A DNA stretch of 8,666 nucleotides from an uncultured Pseudomonadota bacterium (GTDB lineage Bacteria > Pseudomonadota > Gammaproteobacteria > Burkholderiales > Thiobacillaceae). This document shows positions 6,712 to 8,666 of the stretch, one piece after another (position 1 is the first letter of the stretch; each line of letters begins with the position of its first letter). The position numbers and the translations under genes are program-made. The DNA lies in contig CAIXFP010000225.1 of NCBI GenBank assembly GCA_903918705.1, positions 1-8,666 of the forward strand. Direction: 5' to 3'. Under the pieces are notes generated by a model. That model had not been told where the DNA came from. It did not search any database and was given only the letters and a program-made list of their open reading frames with translations.

Positions 6712-6826
6712 TGGGAATCCTTTTCGTCGTGTTTCTGAGTTGCGAGGCACTGCATTTCCGTCACTTGTCCACGGGCACTTCAAAACGCGCCGTTCGGTCC
6801 AGCCACGTCCTGCCAGTCCAACGGGA
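6712..6826. promoter_or_regulatory. 115-base gap inside the minus-strand operon
   Basis: This is the longest gap in the operon. It lies between the YflT/DUF1269-like gene and the SpoIIAA-like gene and is the only place for an internal promoter. A TTGAAG sequence on the minus strand (at about 6778-6783) is a possible -35 element, but no good -10 is seen at the right spacing and no clear hairpin is present. Confidence 0.2.
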
Positions 6827-7435
6827 TCAAAGCGCCTCTGCGAAACCTTTGTACGGCAGCTCCATCACTTCTCTGGCTTCGCTCCGGCGAAGCACGTCCA
6901 GCCAGGGTTGGACCTGATCCGCGGCCTCCCGCAACAACAATACGAAGTGACCGTCCACGATGGACTGATGCAGGTGGTCGAGCTGGTTTTGCGGGATGCC
7001 CGTGCGATGCATGGCCGAGGCCAGATGGGTCAAGGCTGCGGCGCCCGCCATCCCGGCGCTGCCCACCGCTCCGCCGGCTGCCGCGCCGGCAAGGCCGCCG
7101 CCCAGCGTGGCCACGATGGTCTCGACGATGGGGCCGGCCGCGAATATCGGCCCCACTACCGGCATCACGAACATGGCCGCAGCGCCCGCCAGCAACCCCC
7201 ATGCCGCGCCCCAGAGCGCGCCCTGCCTGGCCCATGCCTCGACCCGGGAGCCCATGCCCGTGTAGTAGATGCCGAGTACATCGTCGCCCGAGGGATGAAC
7301 CCGGCCGAGAACGGAAAGCATATCCATGGCTACCCCCTTGTCGCGCAGTTGCTCGATGGCATGTTGGGCCTTGGCTTCGTCGTCATAGACCGCGACGAGG
7401 ATGACTTGTCCGTCTTCGGCATTTGCGTGTGTCAT
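6827..7435 (-). CDS. YflT/DUF1269-like stress protein with glycine-rich hydrophobic core
   Basis: This 202-residue protein has three parts. Residues 9-45 (VILVAVYDDEAKAQHAIEQL, then a short stretch to SVLGRV) form an alpha/beta segment like the general-stress YflT domain or DUF1269 proteins. Residues 73-138 are a long Gly/Ala-rich hydrophobic region with repeated small-residue spacing (GGGLAGAAAGGAVGSAGMAG), a glycine-zipper-like hairpin able to enter a membrane. Residues 143-202 form a second soluble part with VDGHFVLLL, which resembles the ferredoxin-like half of such proteins. There is no signal peptide, so both ends should be cytoplasmic. AGGAG (7442-7446) precedes the ATG at 7435. It follows the phosphoketolase by 55 bases. 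The exact family name is uncertain, and so is the function; a stress-related membrane role is inferred. Confidence 0.65.
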   Translation of the reverse strand: MTHANAEDGQVILVAVYDDEAKAQHAIEQLRDKGVAMDMLSVLGRVHPSGDDVLGIYYTGMGSRVEAWARQGALWGAAWGLLAGAAAMFVMPVVGPIFAAGPIVETIVATLGGGLAGAAAGGAVGSAGMAGAAALTHLASAMHRTGIPQNQLDHLHQSIVDGHFVLLLREAADQVQPWLDVLRRSEAREVMELPYKGFAEAL

Positions 7436-7490
7436 TTCGTGCTCCTGTAATCAGTGGGTTACGAAGTTGATGTCGATCGTGGAAGTGCGT

Positions 7491-8666
7491 TCAACTTGTG
7501 CCCCATCGCCAGTTGCGGATCTCGGGCAGGTCCTGGCCGTGCTGGTCGATGTATTGCTTGTGCTCGATCAGTTTGTCCCTGAGTTGCTGCTTCAGGTAAA
7601 CGCCCCGGTCGCCGGCCTGGGGTAGGCGGTCGATGCTGTCCATGACCAGGTGGAAGCGGTCGAGATCGTTCAGCACCGTCATGTCGAAGGGGGTGGTGAT
7701 GGTGCCTTCCTCCTTGTAGCCGCGGACATGGAAGTTGTCGTGGTTGGCGCGGCGGTAGGTCAGCCGGTGGATCAGCCACGGGTAGCCGTGGAAGGCGAAG
7801 ATGACCGGCTTGTCCCGAGTAAAAATCTCGTCGAAATCCGTGTCGCTCAAGCCGTGGGGGTGCTCGCTGGGCGTCTCCAGCTTCATCAGGTCCACCACGT
7901 TGACCACGCGGATTTTCAGGTCGGGCAGGTGTACACGCAGGAGGGAGACGGCGGCCAGGGTCTCAAGGGTCGGCACGTCGCCGCAGCAGGCCATGACCAC
8001 GTCGGGTGCCGCGGTCTGGTCGTTGCTGGCCCACTGCCAGATGCCGACGCCCTCGCTGCAGTGCTTGACGGCCGCGTCCATGCTCAGCCATTGCGGCGCC
8101 TGATATTTGCCGGCGATCACCACGTTGACGTAGTGGCGGCTCTTCAGGCAGTGGTCCCAGACCGAGAGCAGGCAGTTGGCATCCGGCGGCAGGTAAACGC
8201 GCACGATGGATGCTTTCTTGTTGACCACGTGGTCGATGAAACCCGGGTCCTGATGGGTGAAACCGTTGTGCATCTGCTGCCAGACGTGGGAGGCCAGCAG
8301 ATAGTTCAGGGAGGCGATCTTGCGCCGCCAGGGCAGCGCCGCCGTGACCTTCAGCCACTTGGCGTGCTGGTTGAACATGGAGTCGATGATGTGGATGAAC
8401 GACTCGTAGCTGTTGAACAGGCCATGCCGGCCGGTGAGCAGGTAGCCTTCCAACCAGCCCTGGCACTGGTGCTCGCTCAGCATTTCCATGACCCGGCCCT
8501 GCGTCGCGAGGAATTCATCGTTGTCCCGGGTGCGCGCGTCCCATTGCCGGTCGGTAGCTTCGAACACGGCGCCCAGGCGGTTGGACAGGGTTTCGTCGGG
8601 GCCGAAGATGCGGAAGTTGCGTTGCGTCTGGTTGAGCCGGACCACGTCGCGCAGGTACACACCGAG
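7491..8666 (-). CDS. xfp: Phosphoketolase, C-terminal half (partial)
   Basis: The last 391 residues of a xylulose-5-phosphate/fructose-6-phosphate phosphoketolase are present; the family is about 790 residues, so the thiamine-diphosphate-binding N-terminal half lies beyond base 8666. The enzyme splits xylulose 5-phosphate (or fructose 6-phosphate) with phosphate into acetyl phosphate and glyceraldehyde 3-phosphate (or erythrose 4-phosphate). Counting from the window edge, hallmark segments are FGPDETLSNRL (21-31), EGYLLTGRHGLFNSYESF (73-90), the active-site loop FTHQDPGF (136-143), FAFHGYPWLIHRLTYRR (290-306) and GYKEEGTITTPFDM (316-329). The reading frame is still open at the edge and has no true start here. 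It is the first visible gene of the minus-strand operon. Which sugar phosphate is preferred cannot be told from this part. Confidence 0.95.
   Translation of the reverse strand, partial: LGVYLRDVVRLNQTQRNFRIFGPDETLSNRLGAVFEATDRQWDARTRDNDEFLATQGRVMEMLSEHQCQGWLEGYLLTGRHGLFNSYESFIHIIDSMFNQHAKWLKVTAALPWRRKIASLNYLLASHVWQQMHNGFTHQDPGFIDHVVNKKASIVRVYLPPDANCLLSVWDHCLKSRHYVNVVIAGKYQAPQWLSMDAAVKHCSEGVGIWQWASNDQTAAPDVVMACCGDVPTLETLAAVSLLRVHLPDLKIRVVNVVDLMKLETPSEHPHGLSDTDFDEIFTRDKPVIFAFHGYPWLIHRLTYRRANHDNFHVRGYKEEGTITTPFDMTVLNDLDRFHLVMDSIDRLPQAGDRGVYLKQQLRDKLIEHKQYIDQHGQDLPEIRNWRWGTS

Noticed and set aside
6712..6783. N-terminal extension of the SpoIIAA-like gene to the ATG at 6783
   Set aside because: The 24 added residues are not part of the family and the ATG at 6711 has a well-placed AAAAGGA.

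Overview
The window is a GC-rich stretch typical of Pseudomonadota, probably a gamma- or betaproteobacterium. This rests on the strong G/C third-position bias, clear AGGAG-type ribosome sites, a cbb3-oxidase CcoQ-like peptide, a DUF5329 protein and a phospholipase-D-type lipoprotein. The species cannot be fixed from this sequence. No rRNA, tRNA, CRISPR array, insertion sequence or phage gene is visible.

Left part (1-2730). The first ~90 bases look like the 3' end of a plus-strand gene that I cannot identify. Facing it on the minus strand are a 59-residue CcoQ/FixQ-like membrane peptide and, directly after it, a 53-residue reading frame. That frame resembles the start of a STAS domain, as found at the N-terminus of MlaE-type ABC permeases, and appears truncated. 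No ccoN, ccoO or ccoP is beside ccoQ. A 238-base divergent intergenic region carrying a 9-bp perfect inverted repeat separates ccoQ from a plus-strand pair: a secreted lipoprotein with two HKD motifs (phospholipase D/cardiolipin synthase superfamily), coupled through an ATGA overlap to a small periplasmic DUF5329 protein.

Right part (2821-8666, all minus strand, so transcription runs from high to low coordinates). In transcription order: the C-terminal half of a phosphoketolase (cut by the window edge), a YflT/DUF1269-like protein with a glycine-rich hydrophobic core, a SpoIIAA-like STAS protein, a complete P-type IIIA plasma-membrane H+-ATPase, and a PPK2-family polyphosphate kinase. The gaps are 55, 115, 30 and 36 bases and each gene has a good Shine-Dalgarno site, so this looks like one operon whose promoter lies outside the window.

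Taken together, the right-hand operon looks like an energy-stress module. Phosphoketolase makes acetyl phosphate, a possible ATP source. PPK2 exchanges phosphate between polyphosphate and nucleotides. The H+-ATPase spends ATP to export protons. The two small proteins are of stress or regulatory type. The most notable single detail is that the last ~33 residues of the H+-ATPase match the DUF2934 pattern, suggesting a fused small regulatory or binding tail. The functional linkage is inference from gene order and family knowledge.
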